A DNA stretch of 39,551 bases from positions 11,283-50,833 of the forward strand of contig VYCS01000035.1 in NCBI GenBank assembly GCA_009843815.1, in the 5' to 3' direction. Positions 24,534 to 33,154 of this stretch are shown here, one piece after another. The notes beneath the pieces were generated by a model. That model made no database searches, was not told the DNA's origin, and saw only the letters and a program-made list of their open reading frames with translations. This DNA is from Cenarchaeum sp. SB0675_bin_21. Lineage in GTDB: Archaea > Thermoproteota > Nitrososphaeria > Nitrososphaerales > Nitrosopumilaceae. How positions within the stretch are numbered: position 1 is the stretch's first letter; every line of letters begins with the position of its first letter. The position numbers and the translations under genes were made by a program.

Positions 24534-25731
24534 ATAATCGTTCACTTGCACTCTCAAGTGCCTGTATCATGGGCAGTTTGGCGCCGGTAAGATACAACAC
24601 CAAAGCCCCGCCCGCAGTGCTGATATGATTTATGTGTGCATCCATGCCATATTTTTTTAGAGCGGCAGTTAGATGCCCCCCGGAGACTATTGTGGTGGCC
24701 ATGGATTTGGAGACGGCCCGTAAGAGATCCCTTGTTCCCACATCAAAGCCCTCCATCTCAAAGTTCCCGGCAGGTCCACTGATAAATACAGTTCCCGCAC
24801 TAGAAATTATCTTTGAATAATGCTCTACAGTTTTGGGGCCGACATCGACTATCTGTTCACCCTCCACAAGTTTGCGGACATCCATCTCCAGGCGTGTGTC
24901 ATTCTCACGTACTGCCACATCTACGGGTGTTGAGAAGACATCAGGATATTCACCAATCAAACGATGGGCTTTTCGCACCACATCATCCTCAAACTTTATT
25001 CCCAGGGGGTATCGTATACGTCCCTGCGCCCGCATGAAGACATTTCCAATAACGCCGGTCAGTAATATATGATCGGCACGACCATTTTGTATGAGTAATC
25101 GAATTGCCTCAAGTCTGTCTGGAACTTTAGCTCCACCCAGTACTACAACGTGGGGAGCCTTTGCAACGGTCATTATCTCGTTGAGATTTCTTATCTCTCT
25201 TTCAGCTATGCGACCTGCGCATGCAGGCATTACTTGCGGAAAGCCCACTATGGACGGGTGGGACCTGTGGGCGCTGGGAAACGAGTCCAATACGCACAGG
25301 TCGAATAGTTTTGCCAAACGTTGCACCATAATAGTTTTGGCAGCGTTGTGTGGAGTAAACTCGTAATTCTCTTCGGCACACAATCTTAGATTGTCCAGTA
25401 ATAGAATGTCTCCATCTTCTAGGTCTTTTATTGTGTTATGAGCGGCCACGCCAATAACATCTTGTACATATTTGACCTTTCGATTAAGCATACGCTCTAG
25501 AACAACGGCATGTTTGTTCATTCCAATATAGTCACTATTTCCCACACGGCCTTGATGTGATACCAGAACCACTTTTGAGTCTTTCATGGTATGGAGTGTC
25601 TCTGCCACCTCCTCGATTCTTTTGGTACCAATTATATCACCTGTAAGTGGATCTATGGGGCAGTTCATGTCGACTCGAAGATATATTGTCTTGCCCGCCA
25701 GATCAAAGTCGTCAAGTGTGCGAACTTTCAC
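24523..25731 (-). CDS. pgk: Phosphoglycerate kinase
   Basis: This 402-residue enzyme interconverts 3-phosphoglycerate and 1,3-bisphosphoglycerate, here probably in the gluconeogenic direction together with PEPCK. Landmarks are LRVDMNCPID (substrate site), VVLVSHQGRVG, DILLLDNLRL, DSFPSAHRSHPS, HVVVLGGAKVPDR and TTIVSGGHL near the C-terminus. The RVDMNCP form and SHQGR in place of the bacterial SHLGRP are common in archaea. The start is a GTG at 25731 with a CATTTAAAC box about 25 nt upstream. It overlaps the zinc-ribbon gene by 11 nt at its 3' end. Confidence 0.96.
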   Translation of the reverse strand: MKVRTLDDFDLAGKTIYLRVDMNCPIDPLTGDIIGTKRIEEVAETLHTMKDSKVVLVSHQGRVGNSDYIGMNKHAVVLERMLNRKVKYVQDVIGVAAHNTIKDLEDGDILLLDNLRLCAEENYEFTPHNAAKTIMVQRLAKLFDLCVLDSFPSAHRSHPSIVGFPQVMPACAGRIAEREIRNLNEIMTVAKAPHVVVLGGAKVPDRLEAIRLLIQNGRADHILLTGVIGNVFMRAQGRIRYPLGIKFEDDVVRKAHRLIGEYPDVFSTPVDVAVRENDTRLEMDVRKLVEGEQIVDVGPKTVEHYSKIISSAGTVFISGPAGNFEMEGFDVGTRDLLRAVSKSMATTIVSGGHLTAALKKYGMDAHINHISTAGGALVLYLTGAKLPMIQALESASERLSTA

Positions 25732-25769
25732 AATATATTTTCTCTTAACCCGTTTAAATGCCTAATCTT

Positions 25770-26702
25770 CTATAGAACCAAACTACTTGCAATATACACC
25801 ACGTAACCGGCCACCAAGCCCATACCTACCCTATAATCTAACTTGCCAGACTTTATAGACACGAACAACGCCATGCTAAACATGATCATTATCACATAAT
25901 CCTGAAATATTGTAGGGGCCACATGTATACCTGCAATGGTGGCAGACACACCCATGATCATCAATATATTGTATATGTTGCTCCCGATTATATTACCCAC
26001 TCCAATATCGATTTGGCCTTTTCGTATTGCCAGTATTGATGTGATTAGTTCAGGTAATGACGTTCCAATTGCAATTACAGTTACTCCTATGATCATTTCA
26101 GGGATCTGGAACGCTTCGGCGATGGTCACTGCATTATCCACAGTCAGTATGGCTCCAACATATAACAGACCCACCCCAATGCCCAGTAAGCCAAAAGACT
26201 TGAGATTGGACTGTTTTGGTTTTGAGGAATCAGTATCAGGTTGTACATCACGACGAGATCTCCTGATCGTATATATCGTAAATCCACCCAGTGTCAATAT
26301 CAATATTATGCCGTCAACTTGTGATATCTCACCATCTATAGACAGTACAACCAACAAAACCGAAAAGCCCACCATTATTGGTACTTCCCGCAGGATTGTC
26401 TGGCGACTTATTACCAGTGTCACCAGCAATGTAGATACACCTATCACCAGTCCTATATTGGCAATATTGCTCCCCACAATATTTCCCAGTATTATATCGC
26501 CATGGTCTCCTGCTGCAGCAATACTGGCAGCAAGTTCAGGGGTCGATGTACCATATGCAACTACGGTCATACCAATCACCAAACTCGATATGCCCATGCG
26601 CCTAGCAATACTTTCGCCACCATTGACAAGACAGTTACCGCCATAACACAGCATCAATATTCCCACCACCGTTAGTGCTACATTTATCAGTAAATCCATC
26701 AT
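25770..26702 (-). CDS. Calcium/sodium antiporter (CaCA family, YrbG-like)
   Basis: This 310-residue membrane protein has about ten helices and the two internal alpha repeats that define the family. Repeat one is YGTSTPELAASI followed by GNIVGSNIANIGLVIG. Repeat two is IGTSLPELITSI followed by GNIIGSNIYNILMIMG. The Glu in each TPEL/LPEL and the Asn in each GSN form the ion sites. A short cytoplasmic loop (RRSRRDVQPDTDSSKPKQ) divides the halves. There are two ATG codons at the start (26702 and 26699). It probably exports Ca2+. It is 38 nt upstream of PGK's start side, on the same strand, and independent of it. Confidence 0.94.
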   Translation of the reverse strand: MMDLLINVALTVVGILMLCYGGNCLVNGGESIARRMGISSLVIGMTVVAYGTSTPELAASIAAAGDHGDIILGNIVGSNIANIGLVIGVSTLLVTLVISRQTILREVPIMVGFSVLLVVLSIDGEISQVDGIILILTLGGFTIYTIRRSRRDVQPDTDSSKPKQSNLKSFGLLGIGVGLLYVGAILTVDNAVTIAEAFQIPEMIIGVTVIAIGTSLPELITSILAIRKGQIDIGVGNIIGSNIYNILMIMGVSATIAGIHVAPTIFQDYVIMIMFSMALFVSIKSGKLDYRVGMGLVAGYVVYIASSLVL

Positions 26703-26900
26703 GCCTTTACGTATACAAAGTCCATATTATACGTCTAGGGGCTCTCTAGAAAGTACAGTTGATGGTTATTTTACGCATGGAGCACGTCGTTCGACTTTGG
26801 GATGATGTGTAAGATGTCACATCAACCGCGTTTGCGACAGAACCCGTCTAGGGATGTAGAGAACAGAGTTATCTTGATTACGCACACTCCCCATCATACA

Positions 26901-28154
26901 TCACTCTCTTGGATTTTTGTATCTGTACTTGTCTATCTTTACTAGTTCAGCGTATGAGCCGAATTTAGATGAGTCTACCATGTCCAATTTATCCTCGCTG
27001 GTTTCAGTATCAAAACGTCTCTTTATCTTGTATAAGGTGGTGCGTTCGGCCGGTATACGATTCATATCCAAAATTAATCTGCGTATATATGATGGTCGAA
27101 GAATTTGACCGTGTGCAGCTCCCGCTGCTGTGGATATGCTCTCGTTTATCAGCGTACCGCCAAAGTCGTTTGCCCCCCACAACAACAACAGTTGAGCCAT
27201 TTTGCCACCTTCCTTGACCCATGACATCTGTATGTTGTCTATATTGTGTAGCATAATACGGGATATGGCATGGGTCAGTAGTACATCTACGCCGCCAGCT
27301 CCGGCCCTCATAGAATCATGTAGTCTGTTTTTGTACATGGGAGCCTCCTGTGCTATAAAGTCCAGTGGAACAAACTCGGTAAATCCACCAGTCTCTCTTT
27401 GAATATCACGTATCAGTGCCATGTGTTGTACACGCTGCGCCATAGTCTCCATGTGGCCAAACATCATGGTCGATGTTGTGCGAATTCCCAGTGAGTGGGC
27501 AGTCCGGATCACCTCTTTCCAGGATTCGACGGTGATACGTCCGGGGGATATCTTATCTCGAAGTTTTTGATCAAGAATCTCTGCTGAGGTTCCCGGCAGT
27601 GTGTCAACGCCCGCTTCCTTGAGCCGTAAAAGATATTCACGGATTGTGGTGTTAGATCTCTGGGCACCATACTGCACCTCTTCTGGTGAGAAACCATGTA
27701 TGTGTATATCAGGTAGTTCAGACTTTATGGCGAGGCATATACTCTCGTATGTGTCTGGAGCCATGTCTGGCGGCAGTCCTGCCTGTATGCACACCTCGGT
27801 CGCCCCTAAATTGTGAGCTTCGGTTGCACGGCGCACTATCTCGGGGACAGGGAGCATATAGCCCTCGGTCTCTCTAAAATCTCTGCTAAATGCACAAAAA
27901 CCACACTGCCTGATGCAGACGTTAGTAAAATTGATGTTACGATTTACCACGTATGTAACAACATCACCCACTCTGTCGTGTCGCAGTTTGTCTGCCACCA
28001 TTCCCACCAGATGAATGTCTACATCTTTAGCAGAATACAATTGGATACCTTCAGAGGTTGTGACTTCTCTTCCAGATAGGGCGCCATCTAGTATTGAGGC
28101 AATTATTGGATCTGCCTCTCTAAACATTGAGTCTGTACGAGCATTCAACGCCAA
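26901..28154 (-). CDS. cofH: FO synthase subunit CofH (5-amino-6-(D-ribitylamino)uracil-L-tyrosine transferase)
   Basis: This 417-residue radical SAM enzyme joins tyrosine to the ribityl-uracil precursor of the deazaflavin chromophore of F420. The cluster motif is C80, C84 and C87 in NVCIRQCGFCAFS, preceded by VVNRNINFT. Other family landmarks are CIQAGLPPD, HIHGFSPEEV, LPGTSAEILDQ and MFGHMET. The start is a TTG at 28154 that overlaps the cofG stop by 10 nt, so the two subunits are expressed together. Confidence 0.95.
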   Translation of the reverse strand: MALNARTDSMFREADPIIASILDGALSGREVTTSEGIQLYSAKDVDIHLVGMVADKLRHDRVGDVVTYVVNRNINFTNVCIRQCGFCAFSRDFRETEGYMLPVPEIVRRATEAHNLGATEVCIQAGLPPDMAPDTYESICLAIKSELPDIHIHGFSPEEVQYGAQRSNTTIREYLLRLKEAGVDTLPGTSAEILDQKLRDKISPGRITVESWKEVIRTAHSLGIRTTSTMMFGHMETMAQRVQHMALIRDIQRETGGFTEFVPLDFIAQEAPMYKNRLHDSMRAGAGGVDVLLTHAISRIMLHNIDNIQMSWVKEGGKMAQLLLLWGANDFGGTLINESISTAAGAAHGQILRPSYIRRLILDMNRIPAERTTLYKIKRRFDTETSEDKLDMVDSSKFGSYAELVKIDKYRYKNPRE

Positions 28155-29311
28155 TATGACGCCTCCACAAGCATCTCTGAATCCGCGATTGTAGACATTC
28201 TTTCTTTGAGATGTGGCGATACCATCTGTGCAAATTCAGGATATACAGGGAACCTACACTTTAAGTTATAACCAAAATCACTACATCTCTGCGAGACATC
28301 CTGTATATGCGGCCATGAGAATTCTGGATTTACATAGTCTTGGGTGAGTGGTGATATTCCACCCCAGTCGTTTATACCTGAATTGATATATGATGGGTAT
28401 ATATCCGGTGATAGATTTGGGGGTATCTGTATATTCATAGCCGGAATCATGATTCGTGTTAGGGCCACCAGTATCATAAATTGTGTCATGTCTGCTGCAG
28501 CATTATTCCTCATCGCAGTGTCGTTCTTTGGGTGAAAGTTCTGCAGTATTATCTCTTGTATGTGTCCGTATCGGCGATGTATGTCACGTATTGTAATTAT
28601 AGAGTCAATATACTCCTCGATACTCTCCCCTATGCCCACCAGCACACCAGTAGTAGTGGGAATTTTCTCTCTTCCCATATCTTCTAGAACTCTTATGCGT
28701 TCTTTGGGCCTCTTACTAGGAGCCAAATGATGCGGCATGCCACTCCCGGTGAGTCGTTCACTGGAGCTCTCCAGCATCAGTCCCACCGAGACGTTTGTAT
28801 CAGATAACATGCGAATCTCATCTCTCTCCAGATTGCCAGCATTTGTGTGAGGAAAGAGCCCGCCTTTCAGACATATCTCAGATATATGTGCTAGATATTC
28901 GGGTGTAGAAGAGTATCCCTCGCCTCTTAACCACTCTTTGGCTTCAGGGTACGCCTCCTCAGGCCGTTCACCGGTCACCAACAGTGCTTCCACACACCTG
29001 TATCTTTTAGCCAATCGTATAATCTGTTTTGCTGTATCAGTACTCATCATAGAAAGTTTGGATTGTGTCAGTTGCGCCTTGTAAGTACAGTACGAACATG
29101 TGTCTCGGCACAGGTTTATCACATTCAAAAACACTTTCTTTGAGAATGTAATTGTGTTACCCTTGTATTCGTCTCGAAGTTTAGTTGCAGCCGCAAATAT
29201 ATCGGCGGGGTTCTGCAATGCATCATAGTATGCTTGAAGATAGTCTGTTTTGTAAGTACGACCCTGTACAATACGATTTAAGATCTCTGAATCAAATACA
29301 AGATTACTCAA
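28145..29311 (-). CDS. cofG: FO synthase subunit CofG (7,8-didemethyl-8-hydroxy-5-deazariboflavin synthase)
   Basis: This 388-residue radical SAM enzyme closes the deazaflavin ring on the CofH product. Its cluster motif is C68, C72 and C75 in INLCRDTCSYCTYK. TGERPEEAYPEA, HTNAGNLERDE, TGVLVGIGES and EIILQNFHPK are family landmarks. The start is TTG at 29311. A TTAAATATG box on the minus strand, centred about 25 nt upstream, supports it. With cofH it forms a two-gene operon. The cofactor F420 serves oxidoreductases and, in some archaea, photolyases. Confidence 0.95.
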   Translation of the reverse strand: MSNLVFDSEILNRIVQGRTYKTDYLQAYYDALQNPADIFAAATKLRDEYKGNTITFSKKVFLNVINLCRDTCSYCTYKAQLTQSKLSMMSTDTAKQIIRLAKRYRCVEALLVTGERPEEAYPEAKEWLRGEGYSSTPEYLAHISEICLKGGLFPHTNAGNLERDEIRMLSDTNVSVGLMLESSSERLTGSGMPHHLAPSKRPKERIRVLEDMGREKIPTTTGVLVGIGESIEEYIDSIITIRDIHRRYGHIQEIILQNFHPKNDTAMRNNAAADMTQFMILVALTRIMIPAMNIQIPPNLSPDIYPSYINSGINDWGGISPLTQDYVNPEFSWPHIQDVSQRCSDFGYNLKCRFPVYPEFAQMVSPHLKERMSTIADSEMLVEASYWR

Positions 29312-29374
29312 TATGTCTTACGCGTAGTAGTACATATTTAATCCTGCGGAGGCTGGGTGGGTTTTAAATTACTA

Positions 29375-30508
29375 TTATTCAGCAGGTCTCTTATCAAGAA
29401 TCAGTACCTTTTCAATCAAGTCACCATCACGTAACAGTTGAATCACCAATTCATCACCCACAGTCTTTGAGCGCTGTAAGTATATCAGTATATCAGATAT
29501 CTTGCGAACTTCAACATCATCAACACGCATGACAATGTCTCCACCTATCAGAATCTCATTGCCATCATGAATAACAGTGGTGTTTGAGCCTATCAGGCCT
29601 GCGCGACTAGCAGGGCTGTTTTCGACTACACCTATTATCAGGAAACCACGACTGTCAGTGAGGTTCAATATACGAACCAGTGTGGGATTAATATCCAATC
29701 CAGATACGCCAATCCAAGGATGATCATACTTTCCTTCAGATATTAGGGTGGGAATTATCTTTACAACAGTTTGAGATGGTACGGCAAACCCCACACCATT
29801 AAAGTTGCCTGTGTTTGTCTGTATGGCGGTATTTACGCCTATCAGCTCCCCCCGCATATTCAAGAGTGGGCCGCCCGAGTTTCCGGGATTTATAGCGGCA
29901 TCTGTCTGTATCACATCAGGTATGGAGAAGCCCGTAGATTCAGTAGCCAGTAGTCTATCAATCTGGCTAACTATACCCGAGGTCATGGAGCCGGACAGCC
30001 CAAAGGGGTTTCCTATGGCGGCCACCGACTGTCCCACCTTTAGCATACCAGAATCACCAACCATTATTGGTTGCAATAGCTCCGGGTCCACATCCACATT
30101 GACCACCGCCAAGTCAGTGTGCACATCAACACCCACTATCTTGGCCTCATATGTTCGTCCATCCAAAAATGTCACCTCAGTCTTTAAGGAATCTTCGACA
30201 ACGTGTGCATTGGTAACTATATTACCCATCCTATCAAAGACAATTCCTGAACCTAGGCTGTCACGATTAGGGTCCAACACATCAGTGGAGTTTCTGTCCA
30301 CAATTATTCGGACCACACTGGCTTCTGTGTTTTCAAATATCTCCACTAGTGTGAGATCTTCAAACTCAATCGCATCTGCAGGAGTCAGTGTTATATTAGC
30401 AGATACGACCTCTTCGGGCACATCTGTAGTAAAGACATATGCAGCCACCAGTATTGCCACTGCCAAAGCGGCCATTCCGCCACCTATGTAGACTGCACCA
30501 TTCATCAC
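29375..30508 (-). CDS. HtrA/DegP-like serine protease with one PDZ domain
   Basis: This 377-residue membrane-anchored protease has its N-terminal helix at residues 5-27. The trypsin-like domain has H102 (VTNAHVVED), D132 (HTDLAVV) and S211 (NPGNSGGPLLN) as the triad, all intact. A single PDZ domain follows from about 265 (PWIGVSGLDI, SPASRAGLIG, GGDIVMRVDDVEV). The topology places the protease outside the membrane, so it is a likely quality-control protease of the envelope. The start may be the GTG at 30508 or the ATG at 30505. It is the second envelope protease in the window. Confidence 0.95.
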   Translation of the reverse strand: MMNGAVYIGGGMAALAVAILVAAYVFTTDVPEEVVSANITLTPADAIEFEDLTLVEIFENTEASVVRIIVDRNSTDVLDPNRDSLGSGIVFDRMGNIVTNAHVVEDSLKTEVTFLDGRTYEAKIVGVDVHTDLAVVNVDVDPELLQPIMVGDSGMLKVGQSVAAIGNPFGLSGSMTSGIVSQIDRLLATESTGFSIPDVIQTDAAINPGNSGGPLLNMRGELIGVNTAIQTNTGNFNGVGFAVPSQTVVKIIPTLISEGKYDHPWIGVSGLDINPTLVRILNLTDSRGFLIIGVVENSPASRAGLIGSNTTVIHDGNEILIGGDIVMRVDDVEVRKISDILIYLQRSKTVGDELVIQLLRDGDLIEKVLILDKRPAE

Positions 30509-30756
30509 ATAGTATAACCAAATTACAATATCTAAAAATCTTACGAAATTTGACTTCTGTGAGTATTAATGATGTATAGGCCAAGAGTGAACCCGTATGT
30601 ATGCTCCCAAAGCAATGTGTGGCCATATTAAACCAAGATATAGACATTCCAGAATAGTTATCGTCTCAGGATACCACCAATAAAACATCATAGATTTCAT
30701 GAGTCATAGTCATGTTTGTTGTCTGTCTTTGCAGGAGTATTGTATCTGCAGAAACC

Positions 30757-31953
30757 CTAAACGTCCATTGGGTTTTGAGAGGTGTGTCTTAGCGTATATT
30801 CTCTGCCCCGCCAAGATACAGAGTTTTGCTTGCCCACACTCAATATGCCTGCAAAAAACCCTGCGACTATTACGGCTCCACCCAGAGGACAAGCCAAGGC
30901 ATTGTACAGATTTATCTTTAACACGCGAGACTCTATTATTGCCCCACATAATATCATAAAAGATGCAGCAAGGGAGCTCCACCACAATACTTCTGATAGT
31001 ATATTACTGTCCAGTGTAACAGAGTAGAGAAGTGTGGGAAATGGTAAAAATAACAGAGACAGTACTGCCACAAATATGCCAACAGCGGTCTTGGAGCACT
31101 GCAGGTATAGTGGTATCATGAGTCTTTTAAGAGCATGCCACAATGTTGAGCCATCCCGCGCCCATATGGCCTCAAACATATCATCGGCCAGGACCATTTT
31201 GAGGTTATACCCCATATCTTTTACTTTTCGTCCCAGAGAGCCATCTTCGATTATCTCTTGACGAACACCTTTGTGTGTCCCCACCGATTCATACACATCC
31301 TTTGGCATTACAAAGAAGCTGCCAAAAAAGTAGCCGGTTTTTTTATTTGGATCATTTACGTTTAGTGCAGAGAAGCGTGTATGTAAAAATGTCGATATCA
31401 TGGGTAGCGTTATACGTGTCCAAAATTCATTGGTTCGAATTAATGGAATCGCCGTTAATGCGTCAAGACTCTCTGCATTTAAATGATCTATCGCCACGGA
31501 TATCATATTAGGCGAAAATACGGTATCTGAGTCTGTAAATAGCAGTATTTGACCGGTGGCGTTGTCATACCCCTCCATGCAAGCCCAGTTCTTTCCCATC
31601 CACCCCTCTGGTTTGGGCCGTGCATTTACCAATCGTATTTTGGTGTGTTTGTTTGCATAGTCAGAGATTATACTCTCTGTGGAGTCATCAGACGAATCAT
31701 TAACAGCAATAACTTCGTATTCGTCATAGTCTTGTTTTACCAGACTGTCTAGACAGCGTCCAATGTACTTCTCCTCGTTCCGCGCAGGTAAGATGACCGA
31801 TACTTTGGGTCTTACCTGGGAACTCTGTGAATACATACGAATATGTGGTGTAAGACGAAATGTTCGTATAATTCCACGGAGTAGTACAAGCCAGGCTATG
31901 GTCACCATCACCATTATACCTGCCAAGATACCGTGCAGTACTTCCAACATCAC
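30757..31953 (-). CDS. Membrane-anchored family 2 glycosyltransferase
   Basis: This 398-residue protein has an N-terminal membrane helix (8-27). A GT-A domain follows with VSVILPARNEEKYI, VIAVNDSSDDSTESI and the metal-binding TDSDT (DxD type). GSFFVMPKDVYESVG and IIEDGSLGRKVKDMGY (ED motif) come next, then three or four C-terminal helices (315-382). It resembles HpnB/CrtQ-like transferases that modify lipids or carotenoid-like isoprenoids, but the acceptor is unknown. The start GTG at 31953 overlaps the stop of the upstream SRPBCC gene by 4 nt. An ATG follows one codon later. Confidence 0.9.
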   Translation of the reverse strand: MMLEVLHGILAGIMVMVTIAWLVLLRGIIRTFRLTPHIRMYSQSSQVRPKVSVILPARNEEKYIGRCLDSLVKQDYDEYEVIAVNDSSDDSTESIISDYANKHTKIRLVNARPKPEGWMGKNWACMEGYDNATGQILLFTDSDTVFSPNMISVAIDHLNAESLDALTAIPLIRTNEFWTRITLPMISTFLHTRFSALNVNDPNKKTGYFFGSFFVMPKDVYESVGTHKGVRQEIIEDGSLGRKVKDMGYNLKMVLADDMFEAIWARDGSTLWHALKRLMIPLYLQCSKTAVGIFVAVLSLLFLPFPTLLYSVTLDSNILSEVLWWSSLAASFMILCGAIIESRVLKINLYNALACPLGGAVIVAGFFAGILSVGKQNSVSWRGREYTLRHTSQNPMDV

Positions 31954-32375
31954 TCTGTATTTCCCTCAGCCTCATGTTTTATTGAAGATAGCGCCTGCCT
32001 TGTGCCATTCTCTATATGACCAGCTATCATTTTAGTAAACATCTTCATCATACCCGACAACTCTATGTTCCATGTTACGCTCAGTGTGGTGGCCTGTTCA
32101 TCGCCAGCAACCACAATCTCCTTGTTGCCTTTAATTATCCCTTTTACAAATTGAGCATCTATTCTGTTGGGAGGATACAGTGTTACATCTTGTATGCATT
32201 TTTGATCTCTGAAAGCTATGGTTATCTCGCGATGCACCCGGTCTCCATCTTTAGATATATTTCTAATACTTTTTGTTCCCTTCCAGAATTTAGGTTCGGC
32301 ATCCAAATCCGAGACAATCTCCCAGACAGTTTCAGATGGAGCCCTAATAGGCATGACCACATTAATTACCGCCAT
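31950..32375 (-). CDS. SRPBCC/START-like lipid-binding domain protein
   Basis: This 141-residue protein has the polyketide cyclase/START fold pattern. It starts MAVINVVMPIRAPSETVWEI with VSDLDAEPKFWKG. Beta strands follow (HREITIAFRDQ, RIDAQFVKGIIKG, TTLSVTWNIELSG), then a long C-terminal helix (GHIENGTRQALSSIKHEAE). The fold binds hydrophobic ligands in a cavity, and no catalytic residue can be named. The ATG at 32375 is preferred over one ten codons upstream. A TTTATGTA box (32401-32408, minus strand) lies about 28 nt from it. It is translationally coupled to the glycosyltransferase, which suggests a shared lipid or isoprenoid substrate. Confidence 0.82.
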   Translation of the reverse strand: MAVINVVMPIRAPSETVWEIVSDLDAEPKFWKGTKSIRNISKDGDRVHREITIAFRDQKCIQDVTLYPPNRIDAQFVKGIIKGNKEIVVAGDEQATTLSVTWNIELSGMMKMFTKMIAGHIENGTRQALSSIKHEAEGNTE

Positions 32376-32480
32376 TGTTAGATGTATGATGTAAACGTCA
32401 TACATAAATTGCGCTTACTTGTACTCATATCACCCGTGATGGGCATTGTGCTTAAAATCCGGAACCGTAACTCCAGTTTC

Positions 32481-32496
32481 AATGGCACGTGCCATT
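32481..32496. promoter_or_regulatory. 16-bp perfect palindrome upstream of the tRNA-binding protein gene
   Basis: AATGGCACGTGCCATT is a perfect palindrome ending 16 nt before the TATA box at 32512-32519. The position suits an activator or repressor dimer. It is also the start region of a 21-codon minus-strand frame (32430-32495), so its role is not settled. Confidence 0.4.
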
Positions 32497-32511
32497 CTTC
32501 CGTCACGGCAG

Positions 32512-32519
32512 ATTATATT
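32512..32519 (+). promoter_or_regulatory. TATA box of the tRNA-binding protein gene
   Basis: ATTATATT is centred 26-27 nt upstream of the ATG at 32542 and decides that start. Confidence 0.6.
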
Positions 32520-32541
32520 GTCCCTTGTATTTCATATACTC

Positions 32542-32868
32542 ATGGAAGAGATATCATACGACGACTTTGCCCGACTAGACATACGAGTAGCCCGCATAGT
32601 ATCTGCAGATACAATGCCAGGAAAGAGTAGAATATGTCAGGCGGTCATAGATGTGGGAGGTCAGACAAGAACCATAATAGTTGGCGGAGCTCAATATTAC
32701 ACACCCGACAGCCTCATAGGCAAGACCGTCGTGGTGTTGCTTAATTTAGAGCCTAGAACGATATCAGGTGTGACATCCGAGGGGATGCTGTTGGCAGCAG
32801 ATGTAGACGATAAGCCTTTTTGGCTGAGTGTGCCAGAAGAGGTTCCATCCGGTAGTCGTGTACTATAA
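32542..32868 (+). CDS. tRNA-binding OB-fold protein (MetRS C-terminal/EMAPII-like)
   Basis: This 108-residue stand-alone domain is like Trbp111 or the C-terminal extension of methionyl-tRNA synthetase. It starts MEEISYDDFARLDIRVARIV, the standard entry of the fold. GKSRICQAVIDVGGQTRTIIVGG, given here by its ends GKSRICQAV and TRTIIVGG, follows, then LIGKTVVVLLNLEPR and SEGMLLAAD. It binds tRNA without sequence specificity and may help MetRS in trans. Here it is not fused to a synthetase. The start at 32542 fits both the family N-terminus and the TATA spacing. A longer frame from 32446 would cross the promoter. Confidence 0.9.
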   Translation: MEEISYDDFARLDIRVARIVSADTMPGKSRICQAVIDVGGQTRTIIVGGAQYYTPDSLIGKTVVVLLNLEPRTISGVTSEGMLLAADVDDKPFWLSVPEEVPSGSRVL

Positions 32869-32945
32869 CATGACATTATGATCATATGTTAGATTGAATC
32901 TATATTTTTTAGTCTATGATTTGATTCGTACCAAATAAGATGTAG

Positions 32946-33043
32946 TGCAGAAGGTGGGATTTGAACCCACGAACCCCTAAAGGAAAGGATTTCTTATGAT
33001 GATCTTGAGTCCTTCTCGGTTGACCGGGCTTCGATACCTCTGC
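32946..33043 (-). tRNA. tRNA-Leu(CAA) with a 13-nt intron
   Basis: The acceptor GCAGAGG (5' end at 33043) pairs with CTTCTGC, with discriminator A at 32946. The T arm is GTGGG, TTCAAAT, CCCAC. The anticodon stem AAGGA/TCCTT encloses 20 nt instead of 7. Removing 13 nt (32991-33003) after the base 3' of the anticodon leaves CTCAAGA, so the anticodon is CAA (33005-33007). A long variable arm (14 nt, TCCTTTAGGGGTTC) confirms a class II Leu tRNA. CCA is not encoded. The intron sits at the canonical 37/38 position and needs the splicing endonuclease. Confidence 0.9.
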
Positions 33044-33127
33044 AATATAGTTTGACATATTATGTTATATATCTGAAACCGCCAGCGGGGGCGTATCTCA
33101 CAGGGATAAGTTCCCCAAGATATTGTT

Positions 33128-33135
33128 AAATATAA
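33128..33135 (+). promoter_or_regulatory. TATA box of the GC-rich solute-binding protein gene
   Basis: AAATATAA is centred about 24 nt upstream of the ATG at 33155. The AT-rich archaeal promoter contrasts with the GC-rich coding sequence after it. Confidence 0.5.
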
Positions 33136-33154
33136 TCAAGAATACTACTTGCAT

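Noticed and set aside
26803-26824. TGATGTG, 8 nt, CACATCA inverted repeat after cofH
   Set aside because: Seven-bp arms with no T-tract and no clear promoter or gene end relation. Could be chance.
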